From the NCBI GenBank assembly GCA_963854835.1, contig OY978525.1, forward strand, positions 78,260,628 to 78,324,627: a DNA stretch of 64,000 nucleotides, in the 5' to 3' direction. Positions within the stretch are counted from its first letter, which is position 1. Each line of letters starts with the position of its first letter. A program made the translations under genes and the position numbers. The notes beneath the pieces were generated by a model. That model ran no database searches, was not told the origin of the DNA, and saw only the letters and a program-made list of their open reading frames with translations. Source of the stretch: Megamerina dolium. Taxonomy: Eukaryota; Arthropoda; Insecta; Diptera; Megamerinidae. Below are positions 24,039 through 34,560 of this stretch, one piece after another.

Positions 24039-25790
24039 ATGGTGAAAATTGACCAACTAAAAGTGGACCAGCTTAAAAAGCTGTTGGTAGAGATGAATCT
24101 ATCGTCATCAGGTGCAAAGGCGGAACTGCTGGTGAGGCTGAGGCAAGCTATGGAGGCTAAGGGAATTAATGTAGAAGAACATGAGTTCTTCGAGGAAGCC
24201 GATATACAAGCAGTTGTGCACGCTGAGGAAGAGAGCAAAATAGATTCGAGTGGTCAACTCATGGAATTCATGAAAACCATGATGCAACAACAGCTACAAG
24301 AAAATGCGTCTCGCATTGACTCCAAGTTTCAAGAACATTCGGTACGTCAAGAAAACGCTATGGGAGAATTCCAGAAAACAATTGACTCCAAGCTTCAAGA
24401 ACATTCGGCTGAATTGCGTATGGAAATTCAAGAACATTCGGCTCGCCAAGAACGCGTCATCGAAAATCTACAAAAAGGAATTGAACTTAGATTTCAGGAA
24501 ATTTCCGGAACCATTAATGAAAAGGTCACGGATTTAAAGGAACATGTAGATGATTTGGAAGATAAGTTCGAGAAATTACAGCACGATCTCAACCAACTAA
24601 AAATAAATGGACCAGCCACATCAGTGATTCGAGATTCAAGCACAATCAAACTAAAACCACCAACATTTGACGGAAGCACGCCATTCAATATCTTCAAGCT
24701 TCAATTCGAGACAACAGCTTCGAAGAATCAATGGGATGATAGCGACAAGACTGCTGCTTTAATAGTCGCATTAAAAGGTAATGCTTCCGAGGTGTTACAG
24801 ATAAAAAAAAAAAAAATAAATATGTGGCACTTAAAGCCCCAAAGAACTCATTGGCCGAGCTTCTCTTCCATTACTGTTGTGCGTCTTAAATTTGGACAGT
24901 ATTAGAAGGGACCTACTTATTTTAGCCGGTTCCGAACGGCAGAACACATGTGACATCACTTTTTCTGAGCTTTGTCACAGAGTTCTTTAAGAAGCTTTTT
25001 CATGGCAAGTTGTTACTGTCGGAAGAATTGCCAATTGCTTGCCGACAGGTGGGTACCATTCGAAAGAAAAATCTTTTCGATATTAAATTGGTTATGCATC
25101 AGCCGGGGATTGAACCCACGACCTACAGATCAGAAGGCGAACACACTAACCACTGAGCTACGGCACCCACTTCCAGAAAAAGATCGTGGTAGCTATCAGT
25201 CACTGATGGACACACTCCAGCGAAAATATGGAAATGAATACAAGAGTCAATTACATCGAGTTGAATTGAGATCGCGAGTGCAACGGAGTAATGAGAGCCT
25301 TCAGGAATTCGCTTCCGATATTGAGCGCTTATGTCATCTAGCGTTCTCCGGTAATTCGGAAGAGTTTGTCGAAAAAATCAAAATAGAGGCTTTCATAGAT
25401 GGCATACGTGATGGAGAGACAAAGCGTGCCCTAGTCATGTCACCAAGGAATACTTATGCCGAAACAGTCAGTAGTGCCTTGACGTTTGAAGCCGCCAGTT
25501 TGATGTGTCGACCAATGCCACGGGTACGCCAACTAGAAACAGAAACAGCAGATCTGGTTGAAGCAGTGTGTCAAGCATTCAAATCTGTAGTGCAGCCTGA
25601 AGGAAGAACAACAGGTCGACGCGAAAACAAATTTACTGGTAAGTGCTTTATTTGCGACAAACCAGAACACATGGCGCGTGACTGCCGTCTACGACGAAAG
25701 CGATCAAGATCCAATTCTCCAGGAAGACAAAAGAAGGAGAATAAGGTGGATAGCGATCGCTCCACTAACACAAATCCATCGTTAAACTAA
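24039..25790 (+). pseudogene. Gypsy element 1 gag, interrupted by a SINE
   Basis: ATG at 24039, soon after the primer site. Residues about 4-38 (DQLKVDQLKKLLVEMNL then GAKAELLVRLRQAME) form a SAP-like helix-extended-helix motif. An acidic linker and a long coiled coil follow, with EHSARQE-type repeats. Then come the capsid-like part (PPTFDGSTPFNIFKLQFET) and, after the SINE at 24803-25169, GSYQSLMDTLQRKYGNEYKS, then a CCHC knuckle (CFICDKPEHMARDC) and a basic tail. Gag packages the element RNA. The stop TAA at 25788-25790 directly follows a slippery heptamer. The SINE destroys this copy; element 2 shows the uninterrupted sequence. Confidence 0.93.
24803..25169 (-). mobile_element. tRNA-derived SINE, copy b (in gag of element 1)
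   Basis: Minus orientation, with a T-rich 3' tail seen on the plus strand as an A-run at 24803-24816. Head ends at gtgccgtagc near 25163. Compared with the empty site in element 2 (51127), no target duplication is present and two or three bases (gg) are missing, which is unusual for LINE-driven insertion. Confidence 0.9.
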
Positions 25791-25823
25791 ATCGAGTCAG
25801 TTCAGCGGGGCGTGAACTGACTC
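25781..25823 (+). promoter_or_regulatory. Candidate -1 ribosomal frameshift signal, gag to protease (element 1)
   Basis: Heptamer G TTA AAC (25781-25787, in the gag frame) is followed at once by the gag stop TAA. After 6 nt (25788-25793) comes a perfect 11-bp stem: GAGTCAGTTCA (25794-25804) with TGAACTGACTC (25813-25823), loop GCGGGGCG. A -1 slip leads into the protease frame, open from 25787. Confidence 0.8.
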
Positions 25824-26239
25824 CAACAGTGGGTTGCCCCATCATTCACATTTCACAACTACAGCGTGTGCCAAGCAGCTTGACTATTGATGGAAAATTG
25901 GACAATATGGAATTCATGTTAACCCTGGACACTGGTGCATCACATTCTATAATCAAGAGTGATTTGGTAAAGAGGTTTGAGCCTTTAATGGGAATAAAAT
26001 TGCGTACAGCAACGGGTGAGGATGCACAAATTCTGGGTAAGATAAAGAAACGAGTATCTATTGGAAATTACACGTGGGAACATGAATTCATTGTGGCTGA
26101 CATCATCGATGACGTAATAATTGGTGTTGATTTTATGATTGACAACGGATTTACGTTAGATTTAAATCAACGGATACTGCGCTATGCAAATGTCGAACTA
26201 CCATTGAACATAAAAACATCATACTTGGTAGGACGTTAG
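25787..26239 (+). CDS. Gypsy element 1 aspartic protease
   Basis: Open in the -1 frame relative to gag, entered at 25787 by frameshift; no ATG is needed and none is well placed. Contains LTLDTGASHSIIKSDLV, the catalytic Asp motif of retropepsins (DTGA), and IIDDVIIGVDFMIDNGFTLD with the flap-following ILG-like part. Stop TAG at 26237-26239. The frame overlaps the next (pol) frame from about 26145. It would cleave the Gag-Pol precursor. The same frame layout is seen in element 2. Confidence 0.88.
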   Translation, partial: LNRVSSAGRELTPTVGCPIIHISQLQRVPSSLTIDGKLDNMEFMLTLDTGASHSIIKSDLVKRFEPLMGIKLRTATGEDAQILGKIKKRVSIGNYTWEHEFIVADIIDDVIIGVDFMIDNGFTLDLNQRILRYANVELPLNIKTSYLVGR

Positions 26240-29190
26240 TAGAACCTAAAGAAAATGGAATAGTACCGGTGCGAATTTTAAATCCAACTAATACATCTAC
26301 AGTTGTAAAGAAAGGAATGGTGATTGGTCATTGCCAAGAAGTTCATGCCGTAGTAGACTGCGAAAAGGGTTCGTCGATAAAAAGTGGAAGATCAGGAACT
26401 GGCAAGGGGGAAATAAAAGCACAGATGGAGGAATGGGCAGGTGTGCTTACCAAACAGCAAAAAGAAAAGGCTTTACAAGTATTGGAGAAGTACAGTTCAA
26501 TATTTTCTTCAAATGGAAAAACTGGAGGACGAACAACCATCGTGAAGCATCACATTGACACCGGTGATTCTAGACCAATTCGTCAAGCACCACGACGAGT
26601 TCCATTGGCCAAAAGAGACGAAGCCATTAAGCTGATTTCCGATATGCAGAAACAAGGTGTTATTCAACCATCAGTGAGTCCATGGAGTTCACCAGTTGTG
26701 CTGGTAAAGAAGAAGGATGGAAGTACTCGATTCTGTGTGGATTACAGAAAGCTAAATGATATTACGAAAAAAGACAGCTATCCACTGCCAAGAATCGATG
26801 ACACTCTGGACACACTATCTGGTGCGAAGTGGTTCTCAACTCTTGATTTGCAAAGTGGCTACTGGCAAGTGGAACTTGGTAAGGAAGACAAAGAGAAAAC
26901 AGCTTTCAGTATTGGCGATGGTCTATGGCAATTTACAGTCATGCCATTTGGTTTATGCAATGCGCCAGCTACTTTCGAACGTTTGATGGAGCGTGTACTC
27001 AGAGGACTACACTGGAAAACGTGCTTGGTGTATCTCGATGACATTATTGTGATGGGAAAAGATTTTAACGACCACCTGGAAAAGTTGAAAGAAGTATTTG
27101 AGCGTATACAATCAGCAGGGCTTAAACTGAATATGAAAAAGTGTTCACTCTTCAGGCAAGAAGTTAAATATCTTGGTCATAAAGTAACAACAGAAGGGGT
27201 ACATACCGACGAGGAGAAAGTAGCAGCAGTTCAAGAATGGCCTATTCCGTCGAATCTTCACGAGCTAAGAAGCTTCCTAGGCTTATGCACCTACTATAGA
27301 CGATTTGTTCCTGGATTTGCAAACATCGCCAGCAGTCTGCATGAGTTGACAAGAAAGAACAAACCATTTGTGTGGGGCGAGGACCAACAGAAAGCATTCG
27401 AACAGCTGAAAGAAAAACTCTGTTCAGCACCAATATTAGCGTATCCAGTACCTGGTCAAAAGTTTGTGTTGGACACAGATGCGAGTGGCTATGGAATAGG
27501 TGGTGTGCTCTCTCAGATCATAGATGGGCAAGAAAAAGTAATAGCATACTACAGTAAAATCCTGTCGAAGTCAGAAAGAAATTACTGTGTCACACGAAGA
27601 GAGTTGCTCGCAATACTGGAATGTGTAAAGTATTTCCATAAATACTTGTACGGTCAGTCATTTCATCTACGAACTGACCACTCAGCGCTAAGGTGGTTAT
27701 TGCAATTTAAAAACCCAGAAGGACAATTGGCGCGCTGGATTGAAAGGCTGCAGAGTTATGATTTTACCCTCGAACATCGTAAAGGAGGACATCACGGCAA
27801 CGCGGATGCTCTATCTCGTCGTCCTTGCAAAATGGAATGTAAACATTGTTCTCGAGTGGAAAGCAAGGAGCACATTGTCGACATACGACTTACGAATATA
27901 TTGCCGGAGGAGTCATGGACCACCGAACGAGTGCAAGAAGATCAGCGGAACGACCCAGATCTCGTAAAGATTATGGAATACAAGGAGCAGGGCATACGTC
28001 CAGATTGGCAAGAAATGGCTAATGAGAGTCCAATAGCAAAGGCATACTGGGCGCAGTGGCAAAGCCTGCACTTACGAGACGGATGTTTATTCCGAGCATG
28101 GGAAAGTGTGGATGGAAAAATCACTAATGATCTTCTAGTGGTACCCAAGGCGAGAATAAATGAAGTGATAGCTGAGTATCACAATGCCTCCAGTGGAGGG
28201 CATTTGGGAATCACCAAAACCGTCGAGAAAATAAAGAACCGATTTTATTGGGTTGGATGTCATGACCATGTCGCTGATTGGATTCGGAAATGTAAGCAAT
28301 GTGCAATGGCCAAAGGTCCCACTAAGAAAAGTCGAGGTAAGATGCACCAATACACCGTGGGTGCTCCATTTGAGCGAATTGCTATGGACATAGCTGGGCC
28401 ATTTCCAATAAGCAACGCAGGAAACAAGTATGTTCTGGTGGTTATATATTACTTCAGTAAATGGCCTGAAGTATACCCCATTCCAAATCAGGAAGCTAGT
28501 ACAGTTGCGGATGTATTCGTCAACCAATGGGTTACTCGTTTTGGTGTACCGATGGAGTTACACTCAGACCAAGGTCGAAATTTCGAATCAGTTGTATTCC
28601 AAGAGATATGCCGTATGCTGGGTATATACAAAACTCGTACAACATCTTTGCATCCACAATCTGATGGCATGGTAGAACGATTTAACCGTACCTTGGAGGA
28701 ATATTTGAGAAAAGTCGTAGATAAATACCAAAGAGACTGGGATGTACATATACCAATGTTCCTCATGGCATATACACCGGCAATGGCAATTTTTGGAAAC
28801 GAGTTAAGACTGCCAGCTGATTTAAAATTTGGAGTCGTAACACCAACGAGATCAACCGAAGGTAATTATATTAGCGAAAAGCGGGAACAGTTGGATGAAG
28901 TACATCGGTTCATCAGAGAGCGGTCGCAGATAATAAGCGATAAGATGAAGGCCAGGTATGACTTGAAAGCAAATTCAAAAGGGTTCTATGAAGGAGAGCT
29001 TGTAATGCTTCATAATCCACAACGAAAGAAAGGCCTGTCTCCTAAACTACAGACTCATTGGGAAGGACCATATGAGATTATAGCAAAGATAAATGACGTA
29101 GTGTATCGCATTCAACGTGCCTGGAATAAAAGAGCAAAGTTTAAAGTAGTGCACTTGGAGCGACTTGCGCCATATCGAGGGGAAGTATAA
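26145..29190 (+). CDS. Gypsy element 1 Pol: RT, RNase H, integrase
   Basis: Open frame of about 1000 codons, again -1 relative to protease; the first ATG is at 26269, but the frame is open from about 26145, which fits entry by frameshift. RT: WSSPVVLVKKKDGSTRFCVD, then the catalytic YLDDIIVMG. RNase H: FVLDTDASGYGIGGVLSQ. Integrase: zinc finger GGHLGITKTVEKIK with CKQCAMAKG, catalytic MDIAGPFP, HSDQGRN and VERFNRTLEE. C-terminal part KLQTHWEGPYEII with LERLAPYRGEV. Compared with element 2 it lacks 10 codons at MAYTPAMAIFG and has Tyr for Asp in VVIYYFSKW. Both may weaken integrase. Confidence 0.93.
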
Positions 29191-29228
29191 AAACTTGTTC
29201 GGGACGAACAAGGTTAAGAGGAGGGCAG

Positions 29229-29646
29229 TGTAACGAGTATCGATAGTTGATTACTCATCACTATTGTGACTGACTCTATTGGCAGAATGTCAACAAAAAG
29301 AAATAAGCGATAACCAGAACAAGCCAACGAGAAAGGAAGAGAAGAATCTCGATAAAGGAAGATTCTGATTCAGAGTATAAATAGAGCCAGTGTTGAGAAG
29401 AAAAATCAATCTACTTCCGAACGTGATTGCGAAAACATTGATACAGAGGCAAAAGTTGCAAGTACATTTAAGTGCTATAGTAAATAGTTGATTGTAAACA
29501 GTGTTGATTGTAAATAGAGATTATTAAATAAATTGTTGCTGTATATAGTTGTATAAAATAAGTGTTGCAGTTATCATTAACAGAATCCAGTGATCGAACA
29601 AGGTAATTCAAATAGAATTAAACGTTCACAGAATAAAAACGTAACA
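29229..29646 (+). repeat. Element 1, 3' LTR
   Basis: 418 bp. Like the 5' LTR except for two small losses: about 10 bp at ggcag/aatgtc near 29285, and a replaced segment before gagtataaatag near 29367. The rest matches by eye. Confidence 0.95.
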
Positions 29647-30123
29647 ATATGTATACAAAGAAAATAACTATATAAACGAATGCGTTTTGTCAAAACACTG
29701 TACGATAGGAAAAACATGCGAATTAATAACAAATAAAAACACTGAAATTATAACCATTAACGATCATACACTAATTATGAAGAATGCTAAAAACAATCCC
29801 ATTTCAAGTAACTGCGAGCTGGAAAATAAAAACTTATATAGGAACTTTATTATACAATACAATAATTGGTCGCTGGAAATAGAAAACAAAAAAATTTCAA
29901 ACAATGCGAACATTTATGTTGACAATATTATCCTACCAAAGTTCAGCAATATTACATTTAACACTTCATTCACTATAGAGGAGATAAAATTAACAACAAT
30001 AGAAAATCTAAAAGAAATAAGAGAAATCAAGTACAAAAACCAAATTATAATATACAGTGTACCAACAATTATAGTAATAATATCAATAACAATTACAATA
30101 ATATTATTGTGCAAGAGCGAATG
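29647..30123 (+). pseudogene. Errantivirus-like env, C-terminal part
   Basis: Continues the env fragment from 23572 after element 1 and one ATAT copy. Frame: CVLSKHCTIGKTCELITNKN, several NNxT/S-type sites and Cys residues, then NIYVDNIILPKFSNITFNTS. The hydrophobic anchor IIIYSVPTIIVIISITITII is close to the C terminus, followed by LLCKSE and a stop at 30122. This is the membrane-proximal part of an insect retrovirus-type envelope glycoprotein. The N-terminal half, signal peptide and cleavage site are not in the window. Confidence 0.78.
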
Positions 30124-30159
30124 AGAGAATTCAGGAGAATCCTTTATCAAAGGGGGAGG

Positions 30160-30735
30160 AGTTACGTATGTACTTCCACATACTCAACCATCCCCTGCAA
30201 CCATCGACCAAATCGAAGTCATAATGAAAAAATATCTAAACAAAGTCAACGACACTTATGTATAACATACATAAGTGCCGTTGCCCAAGTAAACATCCAA
30301 AGTCAGCGACACAACGTAAGAATATACAAAACTGCATAATTGTCGTTACCCGAAAACAATTACTTGCAATGTAAACAAAAATTACATAAATGTCGTTGCA
30401 CTGAGGATGTGCAGTATGAAAGTCGACACCATTGTGGTCGATAAGCATATTGCAGCGAAACCAATAATTTGAATTGAATGCAATCAACACTTGTAACATA
30501 AACAAATTGTACAAGTTCCGATGTAACAATTTCAAACCATTAAATAATATCGGCATCGAACTTATATGCCTCGTAATCAATTTCTCCCTTGAATTTTCAC
30601 TCTCTCTTTTGAACAATTTTCGGGCACTTGCTAGTGCTTTACAAAATTGTAAAATTAGTCTTAAGATCGAACTCAATAAAGAAAGAAGTAATTTTTCCAA
30701 CTTAAGTTGTTCTTTTTTTATTCAAATACCTAACT
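30160..30735 (+). repeat. Errantivirus-like 3' LTR
   Basis: 576 bp after a purine tract (aaagggggagg, 30149-30159). Starts AGTTACGTATGT and ends AATACCTAACT, giving the AGTTA/TAACT inverted ends typical of gypsy-group LTRs. It contains AATAAAG near 30675. Next come CGCG (30736-30739), fitting a 4-bp GC-type target. Confidence 0.85.
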
Positions 30736-30739
30736 CGCG

Positions 30740-30827
30740 CGCCTCAAAAGTGAAAGGTCAAATGGTGTACATGATTAGATCGACCCTAGTTATCTGAAAT
30801 CAAAAATCCAAGAAGACTTTCAATTAT
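30740..30827. other. Short unassigned spacer
   Basis: 88 bp between the errantivirus LTR and the BEL/Pao LTR, starting cgcgcctc. It may be old host or BEL LTR sequence. No gene is seen. Confidence 0.4.
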
Positions 30828-31153
30828 TGTTACATTAGTGAGGTCCCGATCGTTCACTTTTTCAAAATTTCTATTTTTTACAAAATGATTTTTTGAAAGT
30901 GACAAGGTGTACGTCCCCCTTAAAAAATTGTATAAAACTCAAGATTTTAATAAATGAAGGGACTTGATTTTATCAGCAAAGGTTGAAACAACTGTTGTTT
31001 TGCAATTATACGCTATCCTTGGTACAAGCACCAGGATACAACATTGAACACCAGTATCTTTGGTACAAGCATCAGAGTACTTCTAAATTAATGCTCTTGG
31101 TACAAGCAAAAGAATACAGTTCGGTAGCAACAAAAGAATAGCTCGCAAAATCA
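30828..31153 (+). repeat. BEL/Pao 5' LTR
   Basis: Ends ...aaaatca directly before a BEL-type primer-binding site TGGTGACCCCGACGTGA (31155-31171). The poly(A) region (aattgtataaaactcaagat... taataaatgaagggact, about 30926-30968) matches the 3' LTR at 58372-58415. The left part is shorter than in the 3' LTR, so the start at TGTTACATTAG is provisional. Three ggtacaagca repeats lie in its right part. Confidence 0.75.
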
Positions 31154-31263
31154 TTGGTGACCCCGACGTGATAGCGCACTGATCACAGTGATCAATTAAA
31201 ATACAAGGGCAATAGAACACCAGTGTGAGCCATCTACATTCACAGCCATAACCACTTCCAATT

Positions 31264-32010
31264 ATGGAGGATCTCATTCAGCAGCAGGATGCGACAGCTG
31301 TCGCTATCAACAAACTCATTGATAGTAAAAAAAAGTCACCACTTTACAGATGAACATTGGAATTCTATTCGTGGAAAGGCAATGAGTTAACGGCCTTATC
31401 GGAAAAATCCAACAAAACTGATAATTTGTTGCGAAATTTGGCGGAACAGAACTTGATCATCCATATTTTAAAATGGATACGTATCGTGCAATCTTTGCAA
31501 ATGCACAGGTGGGGAATTACGACAGCTGAACACAAAGATGTCAGGATTACAAACAATCCTGTCGGGATTATGCAATCAAGAAGAGTCTCTGCAGTATTAC
31601 CGATTCAAATTCGACATCATCAAACAACAATGGAGTTAATTCCAAGCCAACAATGAATGGATCTGGGAACTATACCCAGATCCTACTCATTATGGAGATG
31701 ATAGCGTTATCAATTAAGTTAGGTTTCTATTTCAGTCAGCGGACAGAGAAACCCGCCCCATAAATCGAGGTTTACACTCAATTCAGGACTAGGGGCATTA
31801 CAATTAACCAAAATCGAGTTGCCAAAATTCAAAGGTGACTATCTTCAATGGAAGCAATGTAAGGATATATTTACAGAATCGGTAGAAAAACAGCCAATTC
31901 CAGCATGCCCAAAAATATGGATCCTCATATCTAATTTGTCTTATGAAGCAGAGTCATTATACGTAAATTCACTACGTCAGCATTCACTTATGACGCGACC
32001 TGGAAGGTAA
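31264..32010 (+). pseudogene. BEL/Pao gag
   Basis: ATG at 31264 starts MEDLIQQQDATAVAINKLID, then breaks. After frameshifts comes the DUF1759-type capsid region, IELPKFKGDYLQWKQCKDIF, ESVEKQPIP and a LISNLSYEAESLYVNSL stretch. Gag builds the particle of the element. At least three frame changes and several stops are present. The zinc-knuckle part is not recognised. Confidence 0.8.
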
Positions 32011-32257
32011 TAAGTGACCGATCGAAAATCGTCCCTTGCTAATCAACGCCTCACTAAAGAAAATGTTTGGCCAACCATGGAATGTTTCTTGAATCTCCAG
32101 TCCTTTAGAGTATCTACGGAGACCTGGGATCCCAAATTATTATATACTTGTATGCTAACTCAACGTCTGAGTTAGAGTACATACACATTATGGGAACAAT
32201 CATTGCAAAGCCGATCAACGAAATCCTAAGGTTTATCACACTCTCAGTATGATAGCT

Positions 32258-33260
32258 AATGTGTGCTATTGGACCACGGATCTCAGACTAATTTCATAAC
32301 CAAACGATTAGCAACCATGCTAGGACTACAAAAAACCACGTGTATATTGGGCATAAAAAGCATTGGTCAAAGAAAGGGCAAAACAGCAGAAAGAATTAAT
32401 GTCGAAACCAGCACAACAACAAATGAACATTCAAAACGATTGGAGATACATATATTGTCAGAAATATGGCAGGTTTTCATCAAACACTATTAATATTAAC
32501 ATATGGATAATTCCTAACAATCTTCCATTAGCTGATGCAAAGTTCAACGAAGCTGGAAGAATTGATCTACTAATCGGAGCAGAATTATTTGACTTGATCC
32601 TTTGTGTTGGACATGTTTCGTTAGGAGATGGCATGCTAATTTAAAAAAAGGGAGTTTTGAAAAAATGTATCGACAAATAAGGATGGATCCCGTGGATATA
32701 ATATCCAACTTATTTGGTCAAGAGGAGAGCGAGTCACCAGCTGAAGTGTCTTGCTACAGTAACGTATGGAACCACTTCAGCACCATACTTAGCAAAGTAT
32801 TATTTAGCATCTGAGATTGTGAAATCTTATATTTACGTCGACGATGTATTAACCGGCTACAACAGTATAGCAGAAGTACTGGAGATGCAAACACCAGTTC
32901 AAGATATCCTGGGATCTGCCGGAATGAGATTAATAAACTGGTGTTCAAATCACCCGAAGTTGATAACCAGCATTCCAACCGGGGATCAAAGTTGGATAAT
33001 ACCGATGATGAAGGCATTAAAACACTAGGCTTAACGTAGAAACCTAGCCTTGACAATTTCAAAATCAAAATGGTCAAAATGGATACCAACAAAATTACCA
33101 AACGTACGGCATTTTAGGATACTTCTGGGTTATTCGATCCGCTTGGGTTTATAGCACCAGTCACAGTCACTGCGAAAATATTCTTGCAACGGCTTTGGAA
33201 ATTAAAACTTGATTGGGATGCAGCTCTACCACAACAACTCTATACATTCTGCCCTATGCG
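32258..33260 (+). pseudogene. BEL/Pao protease and reverse transcriptase
   Basis: Protease: VLLDHGSQTNFITKRLA (DHGSQ for the DSGS motif), then IDLLIGAELF. A gap deletes the start of RT. RT: MYRQIRMDP, TVTYGTTSAPYLA, then the catalytic IYVDDVLTGYNS and IRLINWCSN-like region. After a stop near 33028: TSGLFDPLGFIAPVTVTAK, typical of Pao-type polyproteins (peptidase A17 region). Frame changes about every 200-300 bp. Confidence 0.85.
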
Positions 33261-34560
33261 CAAAATCTCGGGCAACTCCAGTAAAACAAATTTCGTTGCC
33301 ACGGCTTGAGCTATGTTGTGTACGGTTAGCAGTGGATTTGGTGAAAAAACACCATGGGTAAATTTTCAAACATGCCAGCATTTACTTCTGGTCCGATTGA
33401 ACAGCTGTTCTTGGGTGGATCAAGGGAAATAATGTAAATTATAACACGTTCGTAGGTAACAGAGTATCAGTAATGTAACAAGCAACATTAACACAACAGT
33501 GGAGATATGTACGATCAGAAAAAAACGGCCGACATCATTTTCAGAGAACTAACACCAGCAAAACTAATAAATAACAACTCCTGGTTCTACGGTCCGAAAT
33601 TCTTGCATGGATTCATTATGACGTGGCCCTTGCAACCACCCATAGAAAAATGTGATTTGAAATCAGACAATCATCATGGCCTATAGTAGCAACAACAGCA
33701 GCCGCAAGCGAAGTTGAGACAACTGTCATAAGTAACGCAAATCACAAAATTCGTCCCGATGTTTAGAACGACTAATGGCAATGTAGTGCCGTAGCTCAGT
33801 GGTTAGTGTGTTCGCCTTCTGATCTGTAGGTCGTGGGTTCAATCCCCGGCTGATGCATAACAAGTTTAATATCGAAAAGATTTTTCTTTCGAATGGTACC
33901 CACCTGTCGGCAAGCAATTGGCAATTCTTCCGACAGTAACAACTTGCCATGAAAAAGCTTCTTAAAGAACTCTGTGACAAAGCTCAGAAAAAGTGATGTC
34001 ACAAGTGTTCTGCCGTTCGGAACCGGTTAAAATAAGTAGGTCCCTTCTAATACTGTCCAAATTTAAGACGCACAACAGTAATGGAAGAGAAGCTCGGCCA
34101 ATGAGCCCTTTGGGGCTTTAAGTGCCACATATTTATTTTATTTTTTTAATGGCAATGTAGTACGATTTATCAACAAGGGCATCCGTAAGGCAACAATACC
34201 AACGACTTCAGGTCCGAGTGAAAATGAAATAGAAGAATATTTGCAGCTAATTGTCTAGATTATACAGAAAGAACTTTATATGAATGACTTAAAACAGCTA
34301 AGGAAGCATTCATCCGTAAGTAGCACTTAGTAGTCTGACATCTTTTATTGATGATAAAGGCGTTATCAGATATTACCCCTACCATCCAATCACAAAGTTG
34401 TTAATGACATGCCTACATCATGAACATCTTCATGCTGACCGCAGACGTTAATTTCAATAACAATACGACGCTTTTGGCCGACAAAGGTCAAAACTCTAGC
34501 ACAATCTGTAAGACAAGGCTGCGTTCAATGCACCAAGGCTAAACCAAGGTTACTGCAGCG
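33261..34560 (+). pseudogene. BEL/Pao RNase H to integrase linker, heavily degenerate
   Basis: Scattered matches remain: ATTHRKM near 33640, then, after the SINE, zinc-finger-type and DDRRRYF-like scraps near 34430 and a QCVQCTKAKP-like stretch near 34530. No frame is longer than about 60 codons. The SINE (33788-34146) lies in the middle. Confidence 0.55.
33788..34146 (+). mobile_element. tRNA-derived SINE, copy c, with 15-bp target duplication
   Basis: Plus orientation. Head GTGCCGTAGCTCAGTGGTTA, B-box-like GGGTTCAATCC, body, then GTGCCACATATTTATTTTAT and a T-run. Flanked by perfect 15-bp direct repeats TAATGGCAATGTAGT at 33773-33787 and 34147-34161, showing LINE-type integration. It lies in BEL/Pao pol. 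Confidence 0.95.

Larger units (their letters stand above)
23573..29646 (+). mobile_element. Ty3/Gypsy LTR retrotransposon, element 1
   Basis: A 6074-bp element bounded by 437-bp and 418-bp LTRs, TG...CA ends, and ATAT target duplications (23569-23572 and 29647-29650). A primer-binding site at 24012-24031 (TGGTGTCAGAAGTGGGATTC) would pair with a tRNA-Leu 3' end. The polypurine tract is agaggagggcag (29217-29228). Order: gag, protease, RT, RNase H, integrase. Lesions: a SINE in gag (24803-25169) and a 30-bp in-frame loss in integrase. The element interrupts an errantivirus-like env. It is closely similar to element 2 at 49883. Confidence 0.95.

Noticed and set aside
33788..33860. A tRNA gene
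   Set aside because: The A- and B-box-like head is the 5' end of a repeated SINE with a target duplication, not a free-standing tRNA gene.
33726..33980. Open frames starting [20 protein letters not shown], and similar at 24972 and 38945
   Set aside because: They are antisense reading of the SINE body, repeated wherever the SINE occurs; no selection is implied.
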